From contig JAPTJF010000025.1 of NCBI GenBank assembly GCA_029339195.1, positions 124,001-188,000 of the forward strand: a stretch of 64,000 bases of DNA, in the 5' to 3' direction. Of the stretch, positions 42,942 to 54,290 are shown piece by piece. Made by a program: the position numbers and the translations under genes. Under the pieces are notes generated by a model. The model searched no databases. It saw only the letters and a program-made list of their open reading frames with translations, and was not told the DNA's origin. The first letter of the stretch is position 1. Each line of letters starts with the position of its first letter. Source of the stretch: Micractinium sp. NFX-FRZ (lineage: Eukaryota; Chlorophyta; Trebouxiophyceae; Chlorellales; Chlorellaceae).

Positions 42942-45212
42942 ATGGGCAACGTCCTGAAACGCGCCCACGGCGGGCAGTCCGTCAAGCCGCACGCCTCAAA
43001 ACAGCCCTCGCGCACGGCGAGCCAGGCGTCACGTAGCAGCAGCGCCAGCAGGAGCGGGATGGGCCCCAGAATCAGCGGCGGCCTGAGCCGGTTGTCGGCG
43101 GCGGTGCGGCGGAACAGCGCTGCGGCGCAGGCAGCCAACTCCCGGCACCAGCTTGAGGAGCGGCTGGCTGAGGCAATCAAGGTGAGGGCAAGGGAATGCT
43201 TAGAGGTAACCGAAGTTGCGGGGGGATTCCCTGCCACCACGGGGCCAAAAGCTTGATAGGAGGCAGTGCGACGTGCACGGCTCTACCCCACCCGCTGAGA
43301 ACTCCTCCGTTGCCGCTGCATGCGTGAGCCTGCCTCCCAGCCTCTACCTGCCCCTCACAGCTGCATTCCACACCGGCCCACCCTTCTTGTGCAGGCCAAG
43401 GCGGCAGCAGACGCAGCGGCAGGCGGCACTCCGCGCCCCACCGTCACCTTCAACCGCCTCCTCCTGCGCTTTGCCTCCCTGCACGCCGGCTTTGCCGCCT
43501 GCCGCGCCGTCTTCCGCTCCCTCACCGAGAGCGGCGCCCCCGCTGCGGGCACGCCGCGCGAGCTGTCGCTGTCGCAGCTGCGGGAGGCCTGCACCCAACT
43601 GGGCTACCACATGGACGACGACGTCCTGAGCCGCATCTTTGCCAGTGCTGACGTGGACGGCAGCAGCAGCTTGAATGCCGATGAATTTGTGGTGGTGCTG
43701 GCCATCCTGCACATGCTCAAGGTGGGGCCCTGCTTCGGTGTGCACGCTGTGTGTGTTGTGCATGCTGTGCGCTGGGACAGGTTGTGCATGCTTTGGCAGG
43801 CATGCGGGTTTGTGGCAGTGCTGGCCATCCTGCACGCCACAAGCACAGCCCTGGGCACCACTGCAAGCTGGGCATACGCTGACATGCTGCACACGTTGTG
43901 CTTGGCATGCATGCTGACGTGGTGGGCATGCTGTAAGCGCTCGTTTGCCTGTGTGCGCGTACCCGGAGCTTCCCGTCACACCGCCGGCTGCCCATGCGCC
44001 GTTCGCCTGCGTGGCACCCTTGCAACTTGACCAAACCTCGACCCCTGCCCTGCAATGCTCAGAGGATACAGAGCGCATGGGCTCTGCCATCCTGCGCACC
44101 CGAGCCCCTCGTATAGTGTGCGAATTCCCCCTGCTTGACTACACTCCATCTGGCCTGCCTGCAGGGGCCGGAGGACGAGGAGCGCGTGGACCCCGCCATC
44201 CTGCGCACGTGGCGCACGCTGGAGGAGGCGTTCATGTGCTTTGCCAGCAGCAAGGACGGGTACATTGCCAAGGAGGAGCTGATGAGGATGATGCACGAGG
44301 TGGGGCGGTGCTGGCACGCCTTGGCATGGTGGCAAACATGGGTGGCTGCAGCATGGCGGCCTTGGCAGGGGTGGGCTGTTTGGGAAGGTGCAGCGCCAAC
44401 GGGAAGATGGCTGATTGAGCGTGAGGCACACACAAGTGTTGCTAGGATGCACATGCTCTTCAAGGAACGGAGGGGTGTCTCTAGTGTGGGAAGGGTTGAA
44501 AAGGGTGATGCATGGGAGGAGTCGGGGAGGGGTTGAAATGGATGATGCATGGGAGGAGTCGAGGAGGGGGAGGGCAGTGCGGGCGGGCAGGCTCGCAGCA
44601 CCTTGACCCACTGAAAGGTCCCAGCTGCGTCTGGTTGGGTGGCCTACCTATCCTCTGCCCCCGCCAGGCTGCCTGCCTGCCCACCCCCCTCGTTCCCCCC
44701 CCGCCCGGCTGGCCGCAGGGCGCCACCGACGGCGTGCGGCACTCCGCCAGCGGCAGCGGCACCGACCCCATCCAGTCCATCGCGGCCAAGCGCTTTGCTG
44801 AGCTGGACCGAGACGGGCGGGGGCGGGTGTCCTTCCTGGAGGTGGGTGCGGGTGTGTGTGCATGTGGCTGGCTGGCTGGCTGGCCTCCGTGAGTTGGGCA
44901 GGCGGCTTGGAGGATCACGTGTGGGCAGCGGGCGGCACGTGTTCGTTTTCTTGAGGTGTGTGCATGGCTGGGCAGCTGGGTGCCCGCGTGGTTCTGAGCA
45001 GGATGCACGAGTGCAGCAAGGGGCTGGCGATTAGCTGATACCAGCCAGCATCACCAACTGATACCAGCGTGCCTCAGTCCTCCCGTGCTGCACTCACCCT
45101 GCCTGCCGTGTTGCCGCACCTGCCCAGTCCTCCACCTGCCTTGCCCAACCCCTGTGCTCTGCAGTTCCTGTTCTGCCTTGAGGAGTGGGTGGAGGACGCC
45201 GAGGAGCAGTGA
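42942..45212 (+). CDS. CML21/22-like EF-hand calcium-binding protein
   Basis: Calmodulin-like protein of 290 aa in five exons (42942-43181, 43395-43721, 44165-44299, 44719-44841, 45165-45212), all phase 0. It aligns with Arabidopsis CML21/22: FNRLLLRF, ELSLSQLREACTQLGYHMDD, DEFVVVLAILHMLK, KDGYIAKEELMRMM, AAKRFAELDRDGRGRVSFLE and FLFCLEEWVE. EF loops DVDGSSSLNADE and DRDGRGRVSFLE look calcium-competent. The loop in FASSKDGYIAKEE lacks the first acidic ligand, and the first hand is degenerate. The N terminus MGNVLKR fits N-myristoylation and is followed by a Ser/Arg-rich stretch, so membrane attachment is inferred. Compared with land-plant CML21/22, the Ser-rich N-terminal extension is longer. 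Two introns carry echoes of neighbouring exons. Confidence 0.87.
43799..43842 (+). repeat. Intronic echo of CML exon 2 3' end
   Basis: TTTGTGGCAGTGCTGGCCAT, then CCTGCACGCCAC at 43809-43840, repeats the exon end TTTGTGGTGGTGCTGGCCAT, CCTGCACATGC (43685-43716). The copy would read FVAVLAILHA against FVVVLAILHM. Confidence 0.88.
44045..44106 (+). repeat. Intronic echo of CML exon 3 acceptor and start
   Basis: CTCAGAGGATACAGAGCGCA followed by TGGGCTCTGCCATCCTGCGC copies exon 3 (44165 onward): EDTERMGSAILRTRA against the true EDEERVDPAILRTWR. An AG is kept at the equivalent position. Confidence 0.87.
44483..44575 (+). repeat. Short tandem duplication in CML intron 3
   Basis: TGATGCATGGGAGGAGTCG occurs twice (about 44508 and 44542), each preceded by GGTTGAAA. 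The unit resembles the exon-3 end GGATGATGCACGAGG, so it may be another, more decayed junction echo. Confidence 0.5.
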
Positions 45213-46186
45213 GAGGTGGTTTCGAAATGTTGTCTCACTCCCAAAGAGGGAGAGTAGCAAGAAGCCCGTAAGCGCGGCAAGCCGGGGCGGCCCGGCGCTG
45301 CTGGCGCAGAGCACCGCCCACTCCCGCAACGCTTGCTGGCACAGAGCACCGCCCACTCCCGCAATGCTCGCGAACCACCCCCGGCAGCTTGGAACTGCTG
45401 GCTGAGCAACCCGGCCGCACCTTCCCGCCGACCTGACCCGAACCCTGGAACCCTGGAACTCAACGCACCCACCTCCACCACTATGTATCATAATTCCCCG
45501 CACTGACTCGCTACATCCTCCCATTTTCATGCCCACCCTGTGTCTCGCGCCCTCCGCATATCATATGTACCTGTCGCTGCGCTGCTGCCGCCAAAGTGGG
45601 CGTGCTGCCGCAGCACTGCTCCTTTGCGTGGCCCCCACTCCTTGAAACCCCTGCGCTCACCAACCCGTATGCTTCATCTAGAGGCACCCGATAGACACGG
45701 TGCCATGTTCACTCACGCGCACTGGCACCCAACCTGTTTATTACAGTCCTCAAACCCCTTCCCCTCGTCCTCCCCGCCCCACACTTGCCTGCTCCGACCT
45801 TCCTGCCCTCTTTTCAGCGCTTTTGTTTCGTAATCCTCCATTCTGTTGCGCCGCCTTCCATTGCTCTCTCCCACGCGTGTAACTTGATCTCTCGCCCCCG
45901 TGGCACAGCAAGCCGCCCGTTGCAGCGCAGTGAACCATGTGCGCCGCAGCCACTGGTGAGGCTGCTTTGAAGTGGCGCTGTTCGCTGAACAGTTTACACG
46001 TCGCACTTTGCTTTCAAGTTGTGCACAACTGAAGCGCAAATGAGCAGAGAACTACATGTGCTGCGCGTGCCGAGTTACATCTGCCCTCCCCACCCAATGT
46101 GCTACCGGCCTACTGCACATGCGCTACTGATGCCGCCCCTGCTGCCTCTGGCGTAAGCAGCTGGCACGAGCTGTCTGCGCCGGCAC
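45213..46186. other. Convergent spacer between CML and MYND gene 2
   Basis: About 970 bp. It contains TGTAA (+) at 45878-45882, 666 bp past the CML stop, and TTACA (minus-strand TGTAA) at 46075-46079, 108 bp past the MYND 2 stop. A small direct repeat (GAGCACCGCCCACTCCCGCA) occurs twice around 45308-45363. No gene was recognised. Confidence 0.5.
46075..46079 (-). terminator. TGTAA polyadenylation motif for MYND gene 2
   Basis: Minus-strand TGTAA 108 bp downstream of the stop codon at 46187-46189. Confidence 0.6.
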
Positions 46187-49100
46187 TCAGCTCCTCTGCG
46201 CCGCTGCCGTTGCCGTTCCCGCTGCCGCCGCTGCCGCCAGCTGCCTGCACGCATGCTTGTGCCGCCGCCAGTCGGCGCGTGAGCATGCCTCACAGCAGTA
46301 GCGCACCGAGCGGCAGGCGCTGCACCGCCGGCTCTTCAGCCCCGCCTCGCTGGCACCCGCCAGGTTGGTGCACCCCAGGTGGGCGCAGCGGCGGCTGCCC
46401 AGCGCCGCCTCCTGCTGCAGCAGCCAGCTGGGGGCGTGCTCGGTGGCGGGAGCTGCACGGCACTCCTGGGCCACTGCCTGCAGCGCTCCGGCCACCTGGC
46501 GCAGCTGGCCGGGGGCGGCTGCAAATGCTGCCCTATTTCCAGGGAGTTCATGCAGGATAATGCCTGGCAAGACTGTCCCTGTGATAGCCTGAAAGTAGAG
46601 GAGGCCAACCATGCTCTTTGCCGTCCCCAGCACCTCGAATGCTTCTGGGGCTGCCTGCTGCAGGGAGGACAGCAGGGGCTCCAGATCCCGCAGGCCCGGG
46701 ATCACTTGGGCTCTCTGCACGGCACAACGAGTTGCCCACGAAACATTCCGTCAGCACACAGCCGGAGCAATGCCGATGCTAGTGCAGCAGGCAACCCCAT
46801 GGCTTACTGACCTGCACTGCCACCATGCGTGCTTGCTCGGCGTCAACCAGCACGGTTTGCCAGTGCACAAGCATGTCCCGCCCAGCATCTCACAGCATCT
46901 CACCTGCTCCTGTGGCATCTCCATGGCCGCAGCGGCTGCCTCCAATAGCCAGACCACAGCATCCGCAGCAGCAGGCAGCACCCAGCGCCCCAACTGCTCA
47001 CTCCCTGCCGCCGCTGCCAGTGCATTAACCAGCGCGCCAGCAAGAGAGCCAATCATTTGTGGACGCTGCGGCAGCTGCCGTAAAAAGCTGCCTGCTTGGC
47101 CCATGAGCAGCAGTAAGTGCACGGCCATGCTGCAGAAGGGCGGGGCAGGGCGGGCAGTTGTCACTTTCGTCCCAACGATGCCCCATCTTGCAATGATGGT
47201 TCCAGCACCGGTTGTTCTCAGGCTGCCATGCCCCGCGCGCCCTTCCCACACACTTGAGATGGGCTTCCTGCGCTTCCTCAGGCAGTCGCTTGTAAATGTT
47301 GATGGCAGCATACATGCTCAGCACTGAGCGCCCAAGCACCAACGGCGCTTCCTGGTCCTGCTCGACGTGCTCAGGCGCGTTGTTGTGCTCGATCGCCAGC
47401 AGGTGGGCCACCTTGAATTGAGTGGTGGCCAGGCAGCACAGCGCAGCAACCCGCCCCCTGCCGGTATCGGTGTCCGTCGGCGCCTGCTTCCAGTCATCGG
47501 TGCGAGTGAAGGCAGATGCGGCACAGAAAGCCGGCCGCGCCGCTGCTGACAGGGCATCGGTACAGAGCACTCCTGGGCTGCCGGCCACGCCGGCCTGCTG
47601 TGACATGGCGGCCAGCATACGATCCAGCGCCTCAGCAGCAGCGCAGAGCTCGGTGCAGTGGCGGACACCCGTCCGGATGCAGGCCTGCACACTCGTGACA
47701 GGGCAGCAACAGGAGTTGTGCTGCTCAAGCTTGGCCTCAAGCCCACCCTTGAAGCAGGAAATTGACAAGGCAGCTAGCCAAGCATGCAGAGCAGGAAAGC
47801 TGGCTCTGCTGCCATCTCGTGAGCAGGGAGGGGGCAGTGGTAGGGGATGCACACCTGCTGCAGCTCCGGAGGCCCCGTTGAGCCGCTTGCGTACACAAGG
47901 TGACCCAGCTGGACCAGGTTGCTCTTGAACTCCTGCACGGCCGCTGACCTCTCGGGTTGCTGCTGCTGCTGCTGCCGCTGCTGCTGCCGCTGCTGCATGT
48001 TGCAGTACAGGACGGGCAGCACGCGCAGCAGCGCCAGGTGGCCAGACACAACTGGCTCTGGCAGCCGTGGCCAGGCCGCGCACATGTTTGTGAATACATC
48101 GTTTGTCGTGGCCTCATTCAAGTAGGCTGGCAGCATGCTTGCCATAACTATTTTGACGCCCAAGGGAGCCATGGGGAGGGCCATGTGGAACCATTGGTCG
48201 TGCGGCAGCTGGCTGGCACGCGCCGAAGCCAGGCTGGTAGCTTGAGCCACCACTGCTGACAACAGGGGCTGCGCCCTGTCGCCGCAAACGCACCCCGCCA
48301 CCATCTGCTGCATTTCTTCGAGCGACAGCAGCCACGCAATGCCGTGGCGGCGCTGCATCAGCTCCTCGGCTGCCACCTCCTCCTGGTCATGTGCATTGGG
48401 TAAGCGCTGGCTGCATTGCACCGCCATCCGTAAAAGCCGAGCTTGCAGCGTAGTGTCAATGGCGAGCAGGTGCCGCACCGCCGGGAAGCACTCGCAGGCC
48501 TGGCACACGCCAGTGAGTGTTGCAGCCCAGGGGTCGCTGTCGATGCCTGCGGTGTGGTGGGGCAGTATGTCGAACAACGCGGGTGGGTGATTGAAGTTCC
48601 AGCGCTGGAACAAGCCCTGTGAGATGGACAGCGTCAGCCGGCCATCAAACGGCAGTTGAGACAAGAGGCCGGGTCGTTGGCAGGCAAGGATGTTGTACAA
48701 CCACAGCGCGGCCCCCTGCCTTGCACCCCTTCCCATGTCGTACCTGACTCTGGAATAGCGTGGCCGTGCAGGTGCAGTGCATACGCCGCCTGGTAAAACA
48801 ACCCCAGCAGAGGAACTGGGCTGGCCTGGGCGCCGCTGCCACCCAGCAGCGCAGCAACCCGGGGGTTCAGATGCGGAGTTGCCAGCAGCATGCCAGCGTG
48901 CCGTGCTGTAGAGACCATGTCGCTTACGACATGCGCTACCAACTGACCAGCTGTCTCTGCAGGCCACGTGGCAAGCATCTGCCCAAGGCCCTCTGGCAGC
49001 AGTGATGCCAGTGCCACGCTGGCAGCGCAGGCGGCGCTGAGGACGCGGTACGTGGCATCCGCGTCACCCTCCAGGCCGGCGCTGCCAAGCAGGGTGCAGA

Positions 49101-49547
49101 GCGCCGCCGCTGGCGGGCATGCGCCGGCAGCTAGCAGCAGGCAGCTGCCCTGTGACTCGGGTCGGCTGCGCCCCAGCTGCAGCGCCTGCCGAGAGGTCTC
49201 AATAATGGTGCCGCACAGCGGCAGGCAGGCACTGCATGCGAGGGCGGGCAAGGGTCGTTGGTGCTAGGCGTGTTTGCCACGAGCGCGGCTTCCAAGCCAG
49301 TGGCATTGGACTTGGACGGAGAAGCATCTCAAGCTGCCCACCTCACTGAGCGCCTCTGCTCCTCAGTTTCGGTGCACTGGCCTTGCAGCTGCGCCAGGTG
49401 CTCTGAAAGAGCACGTGCTCGATCCATGAGGTCAGAAGGCCGCCCCTGGGCGGCCTGAGGCTCTGAGGAGGCAGCCTGCTGCACGGCCCGCCGCAGCCCC
49501 TCCTCCACCGGGCGCAGCAGCGCCTGCAAGGAGCTGGAGTCAGCCAT
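46187..49547 (-). CDS. MYND-type zinc-finger protein (paralogue 2), intact
   Basis: Six exons (49547-49342, 49231-48744, 48546-47855, 47684-47254, 47129-46904, 46714-46187) give 856 aa with consistent phases. The C-terminal MYND finger (about residues 800-837, RCSACRSVRYCCEAC then RADWRRHKHAC) is a protein-interaction zinc motif. The roughly 750 preceding residues are helical, Ala/Leu-rich and match only the paralogue at 38.0-41.3 kb, sharing ASVALAS/ASVALGP, VVSGHLALLR, RHCTELCAA and GRWVL(P/L)AA. A CAG/CCG tract near 47958-48000 encodes a Gln/Arg run. In the intron after 46904 an open stretch (WQTVLVDAEQARMVAVQ, about 46808-46870) has a good donor but no usable acceptor, and it was left out. 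No function is known for this family; regulatory or scaffold roles are typical of MYND proteins. Confidence 0.82.
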
Positions 49548-50023
49548 GCGTGTAGTGGTGACAAGGCGGAAGCAGCAAAAAGGCAAGCGAGGCTAGGGTG
49601 CGCCATGGCAGCCCCTGTGAGTGGGGCAGCTGGAAAGCTGCTGGGGACAGAACTCATAACAAAGTGCAGGTTGTTTCTACTCTCTGCGCTTCCAGGCTGC
49701 CTTGGAAGGACCTGGTCCCCAGTGAGCAGGGCATCGCACGCGCTGCTGGCGGGGGACCGCCGCCACCACTTGATGGCGGCAGAGCGGAGGAGCAGGCGAG
49801 GGCGGGCGATAAGAAGGCGTGCGGGCACTCTCTCTTACTGTCGCAATGTCTGACACATGCTCACTACCTTGTCTGCTTGGCCCTTGAGATCACGTAGAGT
49901 TACACCATGGGGTTTGGGAGTGCAAGAGGCAACACCCGTGCACAGGGAGGCAGGCACAAAAATCATGCACGCGCCAACTGCCCGAATACAATTGGTCACG
50001 TACGTCACGCTTGCGCTGCACCG
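49548..50023. other. Intergenic between MYND gene 2 promoter and the unknown secretory gene's 3' end
   Basis: About 475 bp between two minus-strand genes. TTACA at 49900-49904 gives a minus-strand TGTAA 120 bp past the stop of the upstream gene. Nothing else was recognised. Confidence 0.5.
49900..49904 (-). terminator. TGTAA polyadenylation motif for the gene at 50.0-53.4 kb
   Basis: Minus-strand TGTAA about 120 bp downstream of the stop codon at 50024-50026. Confidence 0.6.
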
Positions 50024-53000
50024 CTACATCACGACCGCCGCCTCTGCCTCTGTGCTGTTGCCCAGCCCTAGCAGCGAGGCCAGGGCAGCGGGTGCAAAGG
50101 CTACCGTGTCGGAGGCCGCATCTGTGCGCTGCAAATGGAGCGGCACAAACCGCAGCGTGCCACGCTGCGCATCGCCCTTGACCTGCACCGTGGCGGTCCA
50201 CTCCTCATAAGGCCCCAGCCGCTCCCCGGCATGGTTCAAAACCTCCAGAGGGTCCGGGGGGTCTTTTAGTGAAGCCAGCACATCGGCTGCGCTGCGCTTG
50301 CCTGCCGCACCGGGCTTGCCTGCTGCGCTGGCCTTGCCGCCGCTGCCACCTGCCACAGCGCCCGCCGCTGTGTCTGCTGCCCCGCCTGCGCCCTGGCCTC
50401 CCGCCTTCCAGGCTGCTGGCAGCTTGGGGCGCCGTTCAAGCTCCAGCTGCAGCTGAAGCAGTGTGGTGGCCTCTGCCTCTGTTTCCAGCAGCCGCAGCTG
50501 CACGTCGTGCGCCACCCGCATGCCGTGCAGCTGCCCGCCGCTGGCAGGCGCTGCCCGGAAAAGCCGGCTGGACACAATCTGCCGCAGCAGCTTCTCATAT
50601 GACTGCAGAAGAACAGGAGGGGGTGCAGGGAAGGGGCAGGGGGGATGGGGGCAGTGTGGAACGTGGAGTGGGCGGGGTGGGACAGACAGTGGCATGGTGG
50701 GACCATAGACTCTCGAGGCACAGGCAAGCGGCAGGGCCGCATGCCAGCCGTTGCACTAGCAGCACGCCGGCACTTTGGTTGCCGCCACTGGTGCCACACC
50801 AAGCCAGGCTCCATTTGAGTCCGACAGTTGCTGGTACAACCAGTCAGGCTCTGCCCTCCCTCACCTGCAAATGAGACGGGTGCACCAACTTCAGGGGCCA
50901 GGGCCCCGTCAGCACGCCAGGCGCATCAGAGGGCAGCGCCACCGCTCCGCCTGCCGCTGCCGCTGCCCCCGCGCCGGGCTGCGGCCCATCGCGCGGCAGC
51001 AGCTCAATCGCGCCCTCGCTCACACGGCGCACACGCAGGCGGCGGCTGCCCGTGCCGTCGCTGGCAGGGGCGGCCAGCAGGGCGGCACCCCGCGGCGAGA
51101 AGTCGAGCTCAAGTGCCACCAAGCCCAAAGACTGGTCAGGGTGGCTGCTGTTCCAATGCGCCTGCGCGGCCGCCTGCACGCCGGCCAGCAGGTGCAGCAC
51201 GCCCAACGGCTGCTGCTGTGCCATGTCAGCGCTGACGATGCCTGCGGGCAGCGCAGGGCAGCGCACGGCGTGCGGAGCGCGTAGGGAGGGCAGTGAGGCG
51301 TCCAGAGGCAGGGGCAGCCCAGGGGGGGCAGAAGCTGCTGCACAGTCGGCAGTGCTGCCCTCTACAGAAGAGGGCAGACGTGTGGCATTGACCAGCACGC
51401 ACGCTGGCAGGCAGGCAGGCCGGCAGGCAGGTGGGAGGGCGGCCGTTCTGAGGACAAACAGCACAAACACTAACAATTGGCACATGCCAGCTTGGTTACT
51501 TCTGCTTGCAGCCCGCAAAACCCAGAGAGGCTGATGGGGCGGATGTCAACGGCCGCTCGGCGCAGGGAGGCGAGCGGACACAGGGCAAAGCAGAAGGCCT
51601 GCTGCTCACTCTTCCCTTTGCTCACCTGCAAACTCGGAGAGGCCGATGGGAGGCAGGTCCAGGCCCCGGCGCAGGCGCACGGCGCATGCCCCCCGCACCA
51701 CCACCATGGCACCCTCCCGCAGCAGCACGCGCTTCACCACGCCGCTGTCGCTGGCGTGCGGCAGGAAGAGCTGTGGGCAGGCGGAGGGGCGGACAGCAGA
51801 ATGGCGGGTGCTTGTTTTGAACTGAACAGTCCTGGGCTGACAGGGGGCATGCAGGCATCCGCAAACCTGCTGCATCACAAGCAGGCAGGCAGGCAGGCAG
51901 GCAGGCAAGCAGGCGGCAACAGGAGTCGGTGCATGCTGATTGGAACAGCGTCCCACCTGCAGTGCGGTTGGCTGGGTCAGGTACACATCAAGGGGCCCCT
52001 CCAAAGCAAAGTCCGGCAGCAGGCTGCCCCGGCTGACAGGGGCCAGCCAGTTGCGGTCCAGGGCATCCCAGTCATGCCCAGGCAGCAGGCCGCCCTGCAA
52101 AGGGAGGGGTGAGAACGCAAGCTGTGGGAACACACGCAAGCATGGTGCCTGGGTAATGCCGCCGGTGCATGGCCATCAGAGCAGGGGCGGTAGCGAAGAG
52201 GGAGCCGTAGGGGGCGGGGCAGTTGTGAGGTGGGCCGGTTTTGTTGTGAGCAGGGTGAAGATGCGGGCGACAGGCGGCCAGGTGGCGGCGATCCAGGGCT
52301 GGCGCTGTGCCGAGGGGACAGCCGGGGTGCTTGAACGCGGGCCAGAAAGATCGAACACCGCTGAAAAGCTCAATCATGCTCACCAACACTCACCTCAGCT
52401 GAGCCCAAGACATTTGCCAGGCGCTGCCAGTCGGGCTCGCTCTGCGTCAGAGAGGTCACATTTGTGGAGGCCTGCTTTAACGGCATTGCAGCTGGGCAGA
52501 CGCAGGCCAGCAGAACTATGCAGGCAATGCGAGGTGCCCGCACCTACGCAGTCCCCAAATGTGCTCCCTGCTCCCCCCCAACCACCTCGTCCCTCCCTGC
52601 TGCTTCTTTCGCATCCCCTGCCTGGACCAACCACACATGCTTCCTGCCGCTCCGCCCCCTCTACCACACCACATGCATCACTTTGGCGCCACTCAATGGC
52701 AACCCAGATGCTTCAATCACCAACCCCACTTGCACTTGCATAACTCAACCCCACGAGCACCATATTCCTCAACACACGTGCACGCACATCCGCTCAAACC
52801 CCGTGCACCCACCTGCACCATGTACGAATACTTCTGCCCATCCACCTCCAAGCCCAGGGACACGGACTGGCCGTGCCAGATGCGCAGCTCCTGCATCAGT
52901 GCAGCGAAGAGGCGCGGCGATGAGGGAGAATTGAGGCGGTGAGGAGGCTTCCGCAAGGTGTTCAAATCTACAAGCTGGCAGGCAACAAGTGGCGGCCAGC

Positions 53001-53396
53001 AGGCGGGGCTTGAGCCTTGCTGTGCCTGCAGCTGTGAACGATGTTGATTCATTTGATTCTGAACTTGATTGACGTGTTCAAATGCTACTTGAAACTCACA
53101 TCCAAGTCGGCCCCCTTGAGCTCCACGCTGTGCGTGCCGTCCTGCCTCCTCAGCTCCTCCACCACCGCGTCGGCAGCGCTGGCGGTTGCCCGTTCCCACA
53201 GGCGCAGCGCATTCCCCTCCCTGGCCAGGCCGGCCAGCTCCGTGGACAGTGCAGACTGCTTGGCCAGCCCAGACGACGGCGAATCACTGCCTTGCGGGGC
53301 CGCTGCGGCGGCTGTGGCTGCTGCAGCTGCTGTGTCCGCTGCCAGAAGCAGCAGCAGCAGCGCGCACGGAGGCCTGCGCGCTGCTGCAGGCTGCAT
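50024..53396 (-). CDS. Secretory-pathway protein of unknown function (563 aa)
   Basis: Seven exons (53396-53100, 52890-52813, 52471-52394, 52094-51957, 51770-51626, 51241-50865, 50602-50024) give 563 aa with consistent phases. The protein opens with MQPAAARRPPCALLLLLLAA, a clear signal peptide, and has no later membrane segment and no obvious retention signal. Recognisable blocks are LRIWHGQSVSLGLEVDGQ, HDWDALDRNWLAPVSRG, GPLDVYLTQPTALQ, VKRVLLREGAMVVVRGAC, PWPLKLVHPSHLQ and YEKLLRQIVSSRLF, plus a Gly/Ala-rich linker. NVTS and NSSH are possible N-glycosylation sites. I do not recognise the family; the even spread of hydrophobic beta-like segments suggests a folded luminal or extracellular protein. 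It is divergent from the cytosine-deaminase-like gene. The start was chosen for the signal peptide; an in-frame upstream Met exists. Confidence 0.7.
51882..51910 (+). repeat. (GGCA)n microsatellite
   Basis: Seven GGCA-type tetranucleotide repeats in an intron of the unknown secretory gene. Simple sequence. Confidence 0.85.
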
Positions 53397-54290
53397 CCGT
53401 GGCCGCCTGCAGAAGTGGTGGCACAAGCGGTGCGGAGTCGGCGGCACCAAGGCTGTGCCGATTGGGAGGGGCAGCAGGCAAAGACGCCCCAGATCGAGGG
53501 TGCACGAGGCTGAGCTGGTGAATGGCATTGTAGCGAGCACGTGTGCATGAAGAGAGGAAGGGGGATGCAGTAGGGGCAGCAAAGGCCCGGAAGGCACCGT
53601 GAAACGGCGGCGAAGTACACGCGCCGCCAGCCGGCGAGGTGGCAGCAGCCGACAAGCAGAACGGGGGGCGCAACGCTTTGGAGCGATGGGGACGCACCTG
53701 GAGTGTCGCTACAGTGGTCGCCAGCCGGGGGACAGTGTGAGAAACGCGCGTTTGGGGCGCGGGCGGAAGGCAGGGCGCCGGGCGAATGAGGCCCTCTCAA
53801 AGAGTGATCGGATGCATGACTCAATCACTAGAGACACAGAGAAGCGAAGATTGCGAGCTCTCGGGCATCGGCCGTGTGTTGCGCGCTGAGTCTGGCCGTG
53901 CTGTGGCCCCTGCGCCCCACATCCGAGAGCTTCGTCAGCGCCTAGCGCTCTACATTTTGCTAATTAGCAACCTCCCGTTCATCTCCTGAGCACCCCAGAC
54001 CCTCGGGGCAGTTGACGGCTTGCCCTTGGCGTTGGCTCCACCGCGCCCCCACCGCGATCGAGCAACCCTCTTCTGCCTGCCAGCACATTGATTGCTGCGT
54101 GAAGTAAAGCTCACCAGCTCGGCGGTGTTCCGGGAGCTCTCCTCCACTCCTTGTCCAGGCCGGCGGCGGCGCCGACGGCAGCGAGCGTGCTCCGACGCCA
54201 GCAGCCGCTCCAACACCGCCCAACCCAACTCTTGGCAGCTCCCTCGTCAGTCACGGCAGTGTCCTTTAGGACGGCCTTGGGGCTGCGGCC
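53397..54290. promoter_or_regulatory. Divergent promoter region, unknown secretory gene and cytosine-deaminase-like gene
   Basis: About 890 bp between two start codons on opposite strands; both promoters should lie here. The part around 53900-54100 is less GC-rich. No gene or repeat was recognised, and no TATA box was assigned. Confidence 0.45.

Noticed and set aside
46808..46900. Open stretch with VLVDAEQARMVAVQ and a good donor in MYND gene 2
   Set aside because: No acceptor lies at a usable distance from the upstream donor (the intron would be about 15-30 bp). Direct joining of 46904 to 46714 matches the paralogue.
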